The notes: generated by a model from the sequence alone, not told the origin. A DNA stretch of 27,285 nucleotides from an uncultured Collinsella sp. (GCA_900766165.1 CAAFUK010000064.1:1-27285), one strand, 5' to 3'. Positions 1 through 9,470 are shown, counted from the stretch's first letter. Numbers and translations: made by a program.

Positions 1-47
1 AGCCAGTCCCCCGGCTCGCCCGCTTTCAATCATTTAAATCGCCGTAT

Positions 48-266
48 CTACTCTGCAGACGAAGATCCACCATCAACGATTGCCTGCTCGGACTCAGGAA
101 TCCCATCGGCACCCGTGCTCTGTTCTTGCTCCACCTCTTCGCTGATTGCGGAGGCGGGGGTCGAGCCCTTCGCGCCCACGATGTAGGCAGCTCCAAACCC
201 TAACGCAATGGCAATCAAGGTCAAAATCACGTAGACAGGCCAATGGCGCTTAATATACGAAAACAC
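48..266 (-). CDS. Small single-pass membrane protein, function unknown
   Basis: This 72-residue protein has a short basic N-terminus (IKRHW), one hydrophobic helix at about residues 12-31, and a polar, acidic, Ser/Glu-rich tail of about 40 residues. The start is GTG, chosen because AAGGAG sits five bases upstream. No enzymatic motif is visible and I do not recognise the family. The gene lies 21 bp downstream of the large M28-like membrane protein gene in the same direction, so the two are probably cotranscribed and may work together at the membrane. The helix could be an uncleaved signal anchor; no lipobox cysteine is present. The gene is complete, ending in TAG. Confidence 0.7.
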   Translation of the reverse strand: MFSYIKRHWPVYVILTLIAIALGFGAAYIVGAKGSTPASAISEEVEQEQSTGADGIPESEQAIVDGGSSSAE

Positions 267-287
267 GTTGACTCCTTAGAGCTCCGT

Positions 288-3200
288 CTACGAACGGCGG
301 ATAACCTCGGTCACGACCTCGGATACCGTGGCAATGTTCGTCGGGTTAACGTTGTGGGGCAGGTCGTCCTCGGTGCGAGCACAAGCCAGGCGCGTGCCGT
401 CCACACCGGCGATGGTGAGGGCACGACGGCTCGCCTCGAGTGCGGCATAGGCATCGGTCTTGGCATAGGGCATCTCGAGCGCACCACAATCGACATGGAA
501 CGACTTGCAGACCTTGCTGACCAGATTCATGATGCGGCGGTCGCCCTTAAGCAGCTGCTGCTCGCCCTCGACCGTCACTACCGAAAGCCTACCGGCGCCG
601 ACGGATTCAAGATTGATGAAGAATACGCCGCGGAGCTTATCGCGATGCGAGGCCAAGAACGCCTTCATGCCGGCGCCATCACAATCCGAGGCGCCCGTTG
701 CCACAAACCAGATATCGTGACCGAGCAGCTCATCATCGCCCATAGAGGCGACAGCCGAGAGCATATCTTCGGAAGAAGCGCCATCGGAAGACGTAGCGCC
801 ACCCTTCCAGCCATCGTTATCGTCCTCGAAGTTATCCCACGAACCGATACCGCGACCGGACTTCTTGGCATCGTAATCGTCTTCGACGCCCAGCCAGTCA
901 CTCATGCTGTCCTGCTCGTTTTTCTTTTTACGGCCGAACAGGCCACCCAGGCCGCGCTTACGAGACTTGGGTGCCGCCGGGGCGGGAGCCGAAATGGTCT
1001 CGATCGGCTGCGCGCCCGACGCGACGGGCATAGGAGGCGCAACGGGTGCCGATGTGGGTTCGGAACCCTGGGCAGTAGCAAAGGGGTCGTTGACCTGGGC
1101 AGAGGGATCGGGAAGGTCGAACAGCGACGTGCGAGACGCAACGTTTGCCTGCTTCATCGACGGCAGCGACGGATCGGGGACCGAAGCCAGCGGAGACGAG
1201 GAAGGTGCAGGCGACGGTGCCGACGCCGGATCGGGAACATTCATCTGCGGACGCGGCGATGCCTGGGAGGAAATCTGGGCCATAAGGGAATCGACCGTTT
1301 CGTCCTGGGTGGGAGCGACATCGGCAACCGTGGCACCGGAACCACTCGGGGTCGGCATGGTGAAAATCTGCGTGGAGTAAGGCCTCGACTCATCTGTCTC
1401 GGGAGCCTCGGAAACCTCGGAGACCACAGCTGCCTCATCCTGCTCGACCTCGGCCGAATCGTTCTGCTCAACCGCTACGTGCTGCTCTTCCTCAGCACTG
1501 ACCTCAACGACCTGGTCTTCGGCAGCATCCGGGACTTCAACCGCATCGGCGGTCTCGGCATCGTTTGCCACAGCGGCCTGATCATCGGAAGCCTCAAGGG
1601 GCTCAGCAATCGCGGTGCCCTGTTTTTCAAACGTTATCGTGGAATCGAACTTCGCGGCATCAAACGACATGGTGCTATCGACGTGCTGCTGGGCCTCGAA
1701 AGACGTCGTCGCCTCAACAACATCCGCGGACGTCGGTTGCTGGGACTCAAAGGACGTTGTAGCTTCGGCGGCGTCGACGGGCACGGACTGCATAGCCTCG
1801 TTCTGCTCGAACTCTTGCGCCGCGAGCTCACGTGCCGCCTCGGCTGCCTGCTGCTGAGCGATAGCCTCCTGCTCGGCAGCCTCGCGTGCGGCAGCGCGCT
1901 TCTCCTCGAAATCGTCGACAAATTTCTTGCCCTTTGCAAGCGCACCCTTAAAGAAGTTGGAAGCGCTGGCGCCAATCGACGAGAACGCCGATGCAATGTC
2001 GGCATGGGGCGTTGCCGCGGGAATCTCGGCAGAGAAATCAGTATCGCTCTCGTAAGACACGCGCCTCGGCTGTTCAACGTAATCGTCGTCAGACTCGTCC
2101 GCAACGTCTTGCACCGGCGCGGCGGGAGCCAAAATGTCCAGTCCTGCCGCGGGATCGATCGCGGACACCGCCTCGGGCTCGGCAACGGCAGCGGTAACCG
2201 CGGCAGACTCATCATCCACGGTGACAACAGGGGCAGGCTCGGGCTCAAACGTCGGCTCCTCGCCCTCCTCGTAATCGAGCGTGCAGGACTCGGGAAGCAT
2301 TCCGAGCGCACGGATGGCATCCGAACCAAAGCGGATGTTGCCGGCGGCATTGCGATAGAGCTTGGGCTCGGGCTCGGCCGCGACAGGCTCCTCCACCGGC
2401 TCGGCAGCGGAAACCTCGTCAGCAGGCTCTTCGACTTGGACAGCCTGGCCCTGTGCCTCGGGCACGATGGCGCCAATCAGCGTCTCGTCGGCAGACGCAC
2501 CCTCAAAGCCCTCGATCTGCTCGTCGAAAGCCTCGCCCTGTTCGGGCTCGGTTTGAGCGTCGGGAGCAATCGGCTGACCGAACTCGTCCTCAGCGTAGGT
2601 AGGCTCTTCATACTCGATGGTGTTACCGTAGTCGTTTTGCTGCTGGGCCGCGGCATACTCCGCCGCTGCGCGCGCCATTTCCTCGGCACGACGCTTCTGC
2701 TCCCCAAAATAGGTATCGAACGGAACATCGTCGGGAAACTCGTTTTCGCCCTGGAAGGGAGCAACGTTGTCCATAACGCCGAGCATAGCGGCGACAGAGG
2801 ACTTGTTGCACACCGCGCCGGACGTATAGGGAAGAATATGGCGGTTAGAGATGATGTTTGCCGCGTTGGCAAGTGCAAAGAGGGAAGCGAGGATCGCGAC
2901 AATCCACAGCAGAACCTTGAGCGCGCCGGGAAGCGGCAGGATGCGCAGGATGGCAACGGCAGCGGGGGCAACCGTGGCAACGGGCAACAGCTTGGCGATG
3001 AGCGCACGATACGAAGCATAGGGCTCGCGGGCGAGCAGCTCAGCACGGGGAGAGTCGTAGTGTGCGACAACGACCACCGGGCGGTTGCGCGGAGACGCGA
3101 GCGGGCCCGAGGCCTTGTGGTAGGCGATGACATTTTGGCTCACGCCCGTCTTGCCCAGGCGCGAAACCACGGGGTGCCCTGTGCGTTCGAGCACGTAAAG

Positions 3201-3473
3201 AACGGCGCCGACAATGGCCAACAAGGTGCCGACCAAGCCGATACCGCCACCGATGCCCATCAGCAGGGCACCGGCAAACGCAAGAATACCGGTAACGGCA
3301 AATGCCAACCTACTGGGCGCCGGGGCATTGAACTCCTGAACCTCGGGATCAAAGCCGTGGTTGCGGAAGATCTGAGCGATATCCTCGGCCGCCAAGCGCT
3401 CTTCTTCGCTGCATGCCGGCGTAATGCCGGTGTTCTGCAGCAGGTGGTTAATATAGTTCTGGGTGTTCGCCAT
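288..3473 (-). CDS. Membrane protein with a split, degenerate M28-peptidase-like domain
   Basis: This is a 1061-residue protein. The start is the ATG of MANTQNY, preceded by GGAG; the frame stays open upstream but shows no better start. Residues 56-96 and 163-206 form about four membrane helices. Between the helix pairs is HYDSPRA (H138, D140), resembling the first metal-ligand motif of M28 aminopeptidases. SGAVCNKSSVA (about 218-228) sits where M28 enzymes have a GxNDNxSGVA-type motif, so the bridging Asp is Cys. An acidic, Ala/Glu/Pro-rich, probably disordered insert covers about 240-912. The C-terminal 150 residues resume the fold with FVATGASDCDG (usual Glu-Glu replaced by Ser-Asp), NLESVG and a late His (LPHN, about 1040). 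A catalytically weak or inactive M28-like membrane protein is the best reading, but the family call is by eye. It probably forms an operon with the small membrane gene downstream. Confidence 0.6.
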   Translation of the reverse strand: MANTQNYINHLLQNTGITPACSEEERLAAEDIAQIFRNHGFDPEVQEFNAPAPSRLAFAVTGILAFAGALLMGIGGGIGLVGTLLAIVGAVLYVLERTGHPVVSRLGKTGVSQNVIAYHKASGPLASPRNRPVVVVAHYDSPRAELLAREPYASYRALIAKLLPVATVAPAAVAILRILPLPGALKVLLWIVAILASLFALANAANIISNRHILPYTSGAVCNKSSVAAMLGVMDNVAPFQGENEFPDDVPFDTYFGEQKRRAEEMARAAAEYAAAQQQNDYGNTIEYEEPTYAEDEFGQPIAPDAQTEPEQGEAFDEQIEGFEGASADETLIGAIVPEAQGQAVQVEEPADEVSAAEPVEEPVAAEPEPKLYRNAAGNIRFGSDAIRALGMLPESCTLDYEEGEEPTFEPEPAPVVTVDDESAAVTAAVAEPEAVSAIDPAAGLDILAPAAPVQDVADESDDDYVEQPRRVSYESDTDFSAEIPAATPHADIASAFSSIGASASNFFKGALAKGKKFVDDFEEKRAAAREAAEQEAIAQQQAAEAARELAAQEFEQNEAMQSVPVDAAEATTSFESQQPTSADVVEATTSFEAQQHVDSTMSFDAAKFDSTITFEKQGTAIAEPLEASDDQAAVANDAETADAVEVPDAAEDQVVEVSAEEEQHVAVEQNDSAEVEQDEAAVVSEVSEAPETDESRPYSTQIFTMPTPSGSGATVADVAPTQDETVDSLMAQISSQASPRPQMNVPDPASAPSPAPSSSPLASVPDPSLPSMKQANVASRTSLFDLPDPSAQVNDPFATAQGSEPTSAPVAPPMPVASGAQPIETISAPAPAAPKSRKRGLGGLFGRKKKNEQDSMSDWLGVEDDYDAKKSGRGIGSWDNFEDDNDGWKGGATSSDGASSEDMLSAVASMGDDELLGHDIWFVATGASDCDGAGMKAFLASHRDKLRGVFFINLESVGAGRLSVVTVEGEQQLLKGDRRIMNLVSKVCKSFHVDCGALEMPYAKTDAYAALEASRRALTIAGVDGTRLACARTEDDLPHNVNPTNIATVSEVVTEVIRRS

Positions 3474-3671
3474 GTGCGCTCCACATCCATAATCCGACAA
3501 ATAGGCCCAATGCATGCACATTAGAACCGTATATAGTCGAAAGTATACCCCGAGCGAGCGCAAACGACCGAATTCGGGCCATCTTAACGCCCCGAGCGGA
3601 CAAGGATATAGCCTAATCTCCATATCGGACTAAAATCATGGCAGCAAACCACCTTCTCATGCGAGGACTCT

Positions 3672-4694
3672 ATGACGGCAAGCGACACGACCGCGACAAT
3701 TAAAAAGGGGAATTCGGAGCCCAATTTCGATAAAACGGCTCAGCGCATCCTCAATCTTTTCTTTGTGCTCAACAGCTCCCCCGAACCGCTGACGACCGAG
3801 CAGATCGTCTTGGATTCTGACCTGGGATATGGCTCGGGCAACATCGACTCGGATAAGCGCAAGTTTCGGCGCGATCGTGACAAACTGCTCGAGCGTGGCA
3901 TCTTAATCAAGGAGGTTCGCCCCGCCGGTGCGCAGGAGACCGAGGAAAGCTCGTGGACAATCGACCGCGAGCACACGTTTGCTGCAGGCGGCCTCATCAC
4001 CGCAGACGACGCCGACATCCTACTCAACGCCATCGACCAGACGCTAGCGGCCGGCTCTTCCACCTTTGCCGCGCCGCTTGCCGATATTCGCTCCAAAATT
4101 GCCTACCTCACCGGCATGTCGGCGGTGGACGAAGTACCGATCCGCCGCTCTCCCACCGTCGATGCGGTATGGAGCGCCTTTGCCGAGCGATGCGCGCTGC
4201 GATTTTTATATCAGAACGTACGCGGCGAGCAGAAAGAACGTACCGTCTGTGTCTACGGCATGTTCGAGCACGAGGGCTCGGCGTACTTTTGCGGCCTCGA
4301 CAATGTCACCGACGACATCAGGACATTCCGCTGCGACCGTATCGTTCGCGCTTGGCGTCCTTCGAAGGCCTACGCCATCCCTACGGACTTCAATCTCAAC
4401 GACTATCTGTTCTTTGAATTCGATTTCGCCGACCGACCGCCCGTTGCAGCCACGTTCTCGTTCGCCCCTCAGACGCAGATCGATATGATCAACGGCCTCA
4501 CGCGCGGGCGAGGTGAGCTCGCACACACCGATGCGGGATGGATCTGGACCGTTGACGTGCGCGACCTTGAAGCCGCCGCCTCATTTTGCATGGCCCACGC
4601 CATGGACGGCATGAGGCCCATGGCCCCCAAATCGCTCAAGCAGGCGTGGAACCACCTCATTGAAAGGACGGTGCACGAGCATGCCCGTGCGTAA
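3672..4694 (+). CDS. WYL-domain transcriptional regulator, PafB-like
   Basis: This 340-residue protein has an N-terminal helix-turn-helix region (about 20-80) with the DSDKRKFRRDRDKLLERG pattern of WYL regulators. A WYL-type domain starts near residue 174 (RFLYQN...ERTVCVYGMFEHEGSAYFCGLD) and ends in RTFRCDRIVRAW. The start ATG follows GAGGA by four bases. WYL regulators bind DNA through the N-terminal domain and sense nucleic acid or other ligands with the WYL domain. The actinobacterial PafB/PafC pair activates a LexA-independent DNA-damage response. The next gene is a second WYL protein overlapping this one by 14 bp, as in pafBC operons, which supports a heteromeric or paired role. Proteasome/pup genes are not in the window, so the PafB name is by analogy. 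Confidence 0.8.
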   Translation: MTASDTTATIKKGNSEPNFDKTAQRILNLFFVLNSSPEPLTTEQIVLDSDLGYGSGNIDSDKRKFRRDRDKLLERGILIKEVRPAGAQETEESSWTIDREHTFAAGGLITADDADILLNAIDQTLAAGSSTFAAPLADIRSKIAYLTGMSAVDEVPIRRSPTVDAVWSAFAERCALRFLYQNVRGEQKERTVCVYGMFEHEGSAYFCGLDNVTDDIRTFRCDRIVRAWRPSKAYAIPTDFNLNDYLFFEFDFADRPPVAATFSFAPQTQIDMINGLTRGRGELAHTDAGWIWTVDVRDLEAAASFCMAHAMDGMRPMAPKSLKQAWNHLIERTVHEHARA

Positions 4695-5598
4695 ACTCAC
4701 CAGCGAGCAGAGACTCTCGCGCGCCATCGACATCATGGAGGCCCTCTACGCCGCCGGCGAGAGCGGCATGACACGAACCGAGATTTGCAGTCGCTTTGAC
4801 ATCACAGGGGTATCGCTCGACGAGATTCTCGAGATCGTCTCGACGCTCGCTGATCGAGAATCGGGCGCGCGCATCATCTGCGAATGCCGCGGCGAGTGTG
4901 TGGTCCTCACCGGTGACGCCGGGCGTGTGCTACCGCTGCGCTTGAGTGCCGCCGAGGGCGCTGTGCTCAACCATGAACTTGAATCGTTGGGGATCGAGCC
5001 GCATACGGCAGCTCGGATTCGACATGCCCTTCTACCCGAAGAGCTCGGCTATAACCAGCGCGTCTTTGACACCGTCAACCACGGGTCGCACTGGCAGCAG
5101 CTGAGCTGCGCCATTCAGGACGGCGTTCGCTGCCGCATCTCGTATCGCTCGATGGACGATGCACGGCCACGCGAGCGTCTGGTCGACCCCTTGCGCATTA
5201 CGGCAAACGGCGACCAAACATACTTGATTGCCTGGGACATCGCAGTCGATGAGCAGCGCACCTATCGCATGGATAAAATCGAGGGACTCACCTTGACGGA
5301 AGACTCCGTCGTGTCTCACGCACCGGACGTCGCATCCCTCCACGATTCCCTTGCCCGGACGCAGCATAGCGCAAAGCTCCTGATGCCATTCGATATGGCG
5401 GAGCATCTGGACTGGGCCGGCATCACCCTAATCGAGCGCAGCGGGGCAGACACGGCAACGGTAACCGTGCATTACGGCTCCGAGCGTTGGCTACTGAGTC
5501 AGATAATCGCAGCGGGCGGAGCCATCCGCATCTTGGATGACCCCGCCCTGTCAAAGCGTCTGTGCGATATGGCAAAAACCCTCGTCTGTCCGCTTTAG
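4681..5598 (+). CDS. WYL-domain transcriptional regulator, PafC-like
   Basis: This 305-residue protein has an N-terminal winged-helix region (about 8-60, with MTRTEICSRFDITGVSLDEI). A WYL core lies at about 150-200 (RCRISYRSMDDARPRERLVDPLRITANGDQTYLIAWD...RTYRMDKIEGL), followed by a C-terminal WCX-like extension. I chose ATG 4681, which has AAGGA twelve bases upstream, over an in-frame TTG at 4660 that has no Shine-Dalgarno. The gene overlaps the PafB-like gene by 14 bp, so translation is probably coupled. The stop codon overlaps the stop of the convergent DinG-type gene by 4 bp. No terminator hairpin separates the two convergent genes. Confidence 0.8.
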   Translation: MPVRKLTSEQRLSRAIDIMEALYAAGESGMTRTEICSRFDITGVSLDEILEIVSTLADRESGARIICECRGECVVLTGDAGRVLPLRLSAAEGAVLNHELESLGIEPHTAARIRHALLPEELGYNQRVFDTVNHGSHWQQLSCAIQDGVRCRISYRSMDDARPRERLVDPLRITANGDQTYLIAWDIAVDEQRTYRMDKIEGLTLTEDSVVSHAPDVASLHDSLARTQHSAKLLMPFDMAEHLDWAGITLIERSGADTATVTVHYGSERWLLSQIIAAGGAIRILDDPALSKRLCDMAKTLVCPL

Positions 5599-8489
5599 CG
5601 CCGCCGCTCGTGGCGTGCGCGCCACAGTTGCAGATAGTGCCCGATCTGCGCCGATTCGATGCACTGGTAGGAGCTCGTGGGCAGCGACGTTAAGAACTTC
5701 TTTCCGTAGCCCTTCGTCACTAGGCGCGGGTCGGCCAGAATCAGCACGCCGCAATCGGTCGACGAGCGGATAAGGCGGCCGGCCGCCTGCTTAACCTCAA
5801 GCACCGCCTCGGGCAGCGAATAGCGCGCCCAAGCGCGGTCTTCGCGCAGGTTGCGCTCGCACGAGAGCGGGTCCGTGGGGCTCGAGAACGGCAGCTTGGG
5901 AATGATGACGCAACGCAGCGTCTCGCCGCTGGCGTCAAACCCCTCCCAGAAGGCCTTAAGCGCAAAAAGCGACGAGGTCGGCTCGTTGATAAACCGGTCG
6001 CGCAGGCGACGAGGAGATGAGTTGCGCTGCTGGCAGTCGAGCTCCAGACCCGCACGGGCCATCTTGGGCTCAACGCGGGCGTACAGGTCTTCCATGTCGC
6101 GCCGATTGGTGAACAGTGTGAGCACCGATCCGCCCATGGCAAGATGGGCGTCGACCAGCACGCGCTCGAGCGCCGTAAGATAGCTCTCGCGATCGCGCGG
6201 ATCGGGGATATCGCCCGCAACGACTACAGCCATGTTCGAATCGAAGTCGTAGCTCGAGTCCAAGTGCAGCGATGAGGATGTTGAAGCACCGATGCGATCG
6301 AGGCCGACCGCATGGTTAAAGTGTTCAAAGCTTTTGGACACCGTCATAGTCGCCGAGACAAAGATAGCCGTGTGAACCTCGGGCAGCCACTCGGTTGCCA
6401 AGGCCTCGCCAATGTCGATGCGCTCTGCGGTCATCGACTCTCCGCCGGCACGCAGCCTGCGATTGACCTGCAGCGAATACACGTAGTGTTCATCGGTGCC
6501 ATCAATGATGAGTTTGAGGTTCTCGACCAGCTCGTGCAGGCGACGCGAGATATCACCCAGGTCAACAACAACCTCGGGCTTGTCGGCGGCGACGGCTTGC
6601 ACCAGCGCGTCGACGCTCTTGTCAGCCTGTTCCAATGCGTCGATGCCAGTGTAGGCCGACTGTAAGAAATCATGCCAGTCGTCAGATTCGCGCAGCTCGG
6701 GGCCAATCCATAGATTGGCATTGTCATAACCCCCACGCGCACGGCGGCCGAGCTCGCGGACGCCATCGAACACGTCGGCGATTGCCATGCTCGCGCGCGC
6801 AACCGTCGACGTCGCCTTGGCAGTAAGGCCCAGATAGAGCGTAGAGCCCTCGGAGGTTGCCAAATCACGGGAAACCTGGCTTAGCGCGCCGGTGCTCGAG
6901 CCACCCAGGCGCTCAAACAGAACGCGTGATTCGTCCGCCGACACCACGCGCGCCCACTGGCGGCGCGCCTCGCGCTCGATGGAATGGGCCTCGTCGATTA
7001 CCCAATGACGAATCGGAGGTAAAATCCTGCCCTCGGCCGCGACATTGCGGAACAGCAGGGAATGGTTGGTGACCACCACATCGGCATGCGCCGCACGACG
7101 GCGAGCGCCGTGGACCAAACATTTATCAGGGAAAAACGGGCAGAGGCGACGAGCACACTCGCGCGAGGCCGTCGTAAAGTCGGGACGGTTGACGCTGCGC
7201 CACCGAATGCCGAGCGAGTCGAGGTCGCCATCGGCTGATTGGCAGACGTACGCCATAATGACCGCGACCGCCGTGAGCGTGTCCGCCGGATCGCGCTTGG
7301 TGGTAATCTCGACCTGGCCTCGGCTCATGCGCTCAAGCTTGCGCAGGCACGGATAGTGGTCATAGCCCTTGAGAGCGCAAAATGACAGACCACCGTCCAG
7401 TTGCTCGGCAAGTTTTGGCAGCTCATGGTACATGAGCTGGTCGGCAAGATTGTTCGATTTGGTCGCAATACCAACCGTGATGTTGTTACGGCGTGCTGCC
7501 TCGGCAAAAGGCACCAGATAGGCCATCGATTTGCCGACGCCCGTGCCCGCCTCAATTACGCGATGTGTGCCCGTGACCAGCGCATCGCGGACCTCGAGCG
7601 CCATCGCGATCTGCTCATCACGCGGCTCGTAAGTGGGATACATGCGATTGACCAGGCCACCCGGCGCATAGTCTGTCTCAATCTCCTCACGACTCGGCAT
7701 CTTGAGGACCGGCAGTTCGTCGGCGTCCACCCGATCGTCGGCGCGGGCGGCCTTGAGAACGTCAGCACGAGCGGCGCTGAGAGAGAAGATAGAACCAGGG
7801 TTCTGCCCTGCCAAGAATGAGAAGATAGGACGATAGGACCAAGGCACATCCGGATGCATGTCGGCTAGGCGCGCCATGAGGCCCTGAGGCAAGTCGGTGA
7901 GCGCCACGAGCAACACGCGCCATACGCCACACAGGGCGTCGACGTCGGCATTGGCACGGTGTGATACCGAGTCACAGCCAAACAGATCGGCCATAAAAGA
8001 CAACTTGTGCGATGCCAGGCGCGGAAGCGCGATGCGCGACAGCGCCAGCGAATCGATCCAGATATCGCTCACGTTGACGCCGCCTTTGACCGACTCGATA
8101 AACGAGCGGTCGAACGTGGCGTTATGTGCGATTACCGGGCAACCACCGACAAAATCGGCGAGAGCGGCTACGGCCTCAACGGCCGACGGGGCATCTGCCA
8201 CATCGGCATTTGTAATGCTCGTGAGCTCGGTGATCTCGGCGGGAATCAGCTGCTTGGGATGCACGAAGGTATCGAAGCGGTCGACGACCTCGCGGCCCGA
8301 AAGACGGGCCGCCGAGATCTCGATCAGCTCATTGTCCTGCACCGAAAGACCTGTGGTCTCGGTATCGAGGACAATCACATCTTCCTCGATAAGGCCGAAG
8401 GACTGCGTTTTGGCGCGTTCGGCAAGCGTGGCATAGGAGTCGATGACAAACTGCGGCGTTCCTGACGAAACCGCGTCCTCGATTAGCAT
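5595..8489 (-). CDS. dinG: DEDDh exonuclease fused to DinG/XPD-type helicase
   Basis: This is a 964-residue fusion. The N-terminus is a DnaQ-like 3'-5' exonuclease: VLDTETTG at 40-47 (Exo I), HNATFD at 122-127 (Exo II) and HRANADVDA at 177-185 (Exo III, DEDDh type). The C-terminal part is a superfamily 2 XPD/DinG helicase with Walker A EAGTGVGKS at 313-321 and the DEAH box at 499-502. Four cysteines at 381, 445, 450 and 457 are spaced like the DinG/XPD iron-sulfur cluster, and motif VI is QAAGRLIRS. Such fusions are typical of Gram-positive DinG proteins and act in DNA repair. The start overlaps the end of ddl by 7 bp with only a weak Shine-Dalgarno, which suggests coupled translation. Confidence 0.93.
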   Translation of the reverse strand: MLIEDAVSSGTPQFVIDSYATLAERAKTQSFGLIEEDVIVLDTETTGLSVQDNELIEISAARLSGREVVDRFDTFVHPKQLIPAEITELTSITNADVADAPSAVEAVAALADFVGGCPVIAHNATFDRSFIESVKGGVNVSDIWIDSLALSRIALPRLASHKLSFMADLFGCDSVSHRANADVDALCGVWRVLLVALTDLPQGLMARLADMHPDVPWSYRPIFSFLAGQNPGSIFSLSAARADVLKAARADDRVDADELPVLKMPSREEIETDYAPGGLVNRMYPTYEPRDEQIAMALEVRDALVTGTHRVIEAGTGVGKSMAYLVPFAEAARRNNITVGIATKSNNLADQLMYHELPKLAEQLDGGLSFCALKGYDHYPCLRKLERMSRGQVEITTKRDPADTLTAVAVIMAYVCQSADGDLDSLGIRWRSVNRPDFTTASRECARRLCPFFPDKCLVHGARRRAAHADVVVTNHSLLFRNVAAEGRILPPIRHWVIDEAHSIEREARRQWARVVSADESRVLFERLGGSSTGALSQVSRDLATSEGSTLYLGLTAKATSTVARASMAIADVFDGVRELGRRARGGYDNANLWIGPELRESDDWHDFLQSAYTGIDALEQADKSVDALVQAVAADKPEVVVDLGDISRRLHELVENLKLIIDGTDEHYVYSLQVNRRLRAGGESMTAERIDIGEALATEWLPEVHTAIFVSATMTVSKSFEHFNHAVGLDRIGASTSSSLHLDSSYDFDSNMAVVVAGDIPDPRDRESYLTALERVLVDAHLAMGGSVLTLFTNRRDMEDLYARVEPKMARAGLELDCQQRNSSPRRLRDRFINEPTSSLFALKAFWEGFDASGETLRCVIIPKLPFSSPTDPLSCERNLREDRAWARYSLPEAVLEVKQAAGRLIRSSTDCGVLILADPRLVTKGYGKKFLTSLPTSSYQCIESAQIGHYLQLWRARHERRR

Positions 8490-9448
8490 GCAATGCCCGC
8501 TCGACGAAGGCCCATACGAATCAGGCTGTCACAGACCTGCGGGAACGTCATGTCGTCGGTGTGGCGGATCTCGTCCGGATACAGCGACGTATCGGTCATG
8601 CCGGGAATGGTATTGGTCTCGAGGATAACGGGGCCGTCCTCACTCACGATAAAGTCGCTGCGCGAGATACCCAGGCAACCGAGGGCCTTGTGAGCAGCAC
8701 AGGCAAGCTCCTGAGCGCGAGCGTAATTCTCGGGTGAAATCTGCGCCGGAATGCGATGGATGTCCGTAGGGTCGACATATTTCACGTCCAGATCGTAGAA
8801 CTCGCAGTCCTCGGGTTTGCGAATCTCGACAATCGGCAGAGCGCGCACGTCGTCCTCGCCGTACACACCGACGGTGATCTCGGTACCCTCGATGCACTTC
8901 TCGACCAGCACTTTGTCGCCGTACGCAAACGCCTTGGCGATTGCCGCGGGCAGCTCGGAGGGCTCATGGACCAGGGAAATGCCATAGCTGGAACCGTTGA
9001 CGGCCGGCTTCACAAAGCAGCGCTCGCCACAAACCTCGACGATATGATCGATATCGACTTCATCGCCCACCTCGAGCGCGAGGCCGGGGGCAATGGGAAT
9101 GCCCGCCTTGGCGTACAGGAGCTTAGAGACCTCCTTGTCGGCACCGCAGGCGCTGGCAAGCACGCCCGAGGCCGTGTAGGGGATACCCAGGGTCTCCATG
9201 GCGCCCTGCATGGCGCCATCCTCGCCGCCGGCACCGTGCATGGCGATAAACGCCACGTCAAAGCCGCCGGTCGCCATGGTTACCATAAAATCATCGGCAG
9301 CCGTGTCGAGCAGCTCCACCGAAGTGTAGCCGGCCTCCTTCAAGGCAACCACGACGTTCTTTCCCGAATTGAGCGAGATCTCGCGCTCAGCGGAATGACC
9401 GCCCGCCAAGACCGCTACGTGCATGTTCTCTAGGCTTTTACCCGGCAT
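8483..9448 (-). CDS. ddl: D-alanine--D-alanine ligase
   Basis: This 321-residue ATP-grasp enzyme joins two D-alanines for peptidoglycan precursor synthesis in the cytoplasm. N-terminal GGHSAEREISLNSG (16-29), HGAGGEDGAMQG (71-82), the ATP-grasp segment CFVKPAVNGSSYGIS and the Mg-binding ETNTIPGMT (277-285) are all diagnostic. The start ATG at 9448 has a strong AGGAGGAG seven bases upstream, so the longer N-terminus (MPGKSLEN) is preferred over the internal Met at residue 9. Length is slightly above the family's usual 305-315. It is the first gene of a two-gene leftward unit with the DinG-type gene and diverges from rlmN across 85 bp. Confidence 0.95.
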   Translation of the reverse strand: MPGKSLENMHVAVLAGGHSAEREISLNSGKNVVVALKEAGYTSVELLDTAADDFMVTMATGGFDVAFIAMHGAGGEDGAMQGAMETLGIPYTASGVLASACGADKEVSKLLYAKAGIPIAPGLALEVGDEVDIDHIVEVCGERCFVKPAVNGSSYGISLVHEPSELPAAIAKAFAYGDKVLVEKCIEGTEITVGVYGEDDVRALPIVEIRKPEDCEFYDLDVKYVDPTDIHRIPAQISPENYARAQELACAAHKALGCLGISRSDFIVSEDGPVILETNTIPGMTDTSLYPDEIRHTDDMTFPQVCDSLIRMGLRRAGIAC

Positions 9449-9464
9449 GGGCAGACTCCTCCTC

Positions 9465-9470
9465 TATAAT
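9465..9470 (+). promoter_or_regulatory. Candidate -10 element for rlmN
   Basis: A perfect TATAAT lies 63 bp upstream of the rlmN ATG on the plus strand. No good -35 hexamer is found 16-18 bp further upstream, so this is a weak call. The element also overlaps the leader of the divergent ddl gene. Confidence 0.3.

Noticed and set aside
243..3524. Rightward open frame of 1093 codons opposite the M28-like gene
   Set aside because: It is Arg/Gly/Leu-rich with no domain, no ribosome site and no matching gene order. It is the antisense shadow of a high-GC gene with strong third-position bias.
3474..3623. Fifty-residue upstream extension of the M28-like protein
   Set aside because: The extra residues (MEIRLYPCPLG...) lie in the divergent spacer and have no ribosome site. 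ATG 3473 has GGAG.
3474..3671. Divergent promoters between the M28-like gene and the PafB-like gene
   Set aside because: TATACT on the minus strand and TAAAAT on the plus strand are present, but neither has an acceptable -35 at 16-18 bp.
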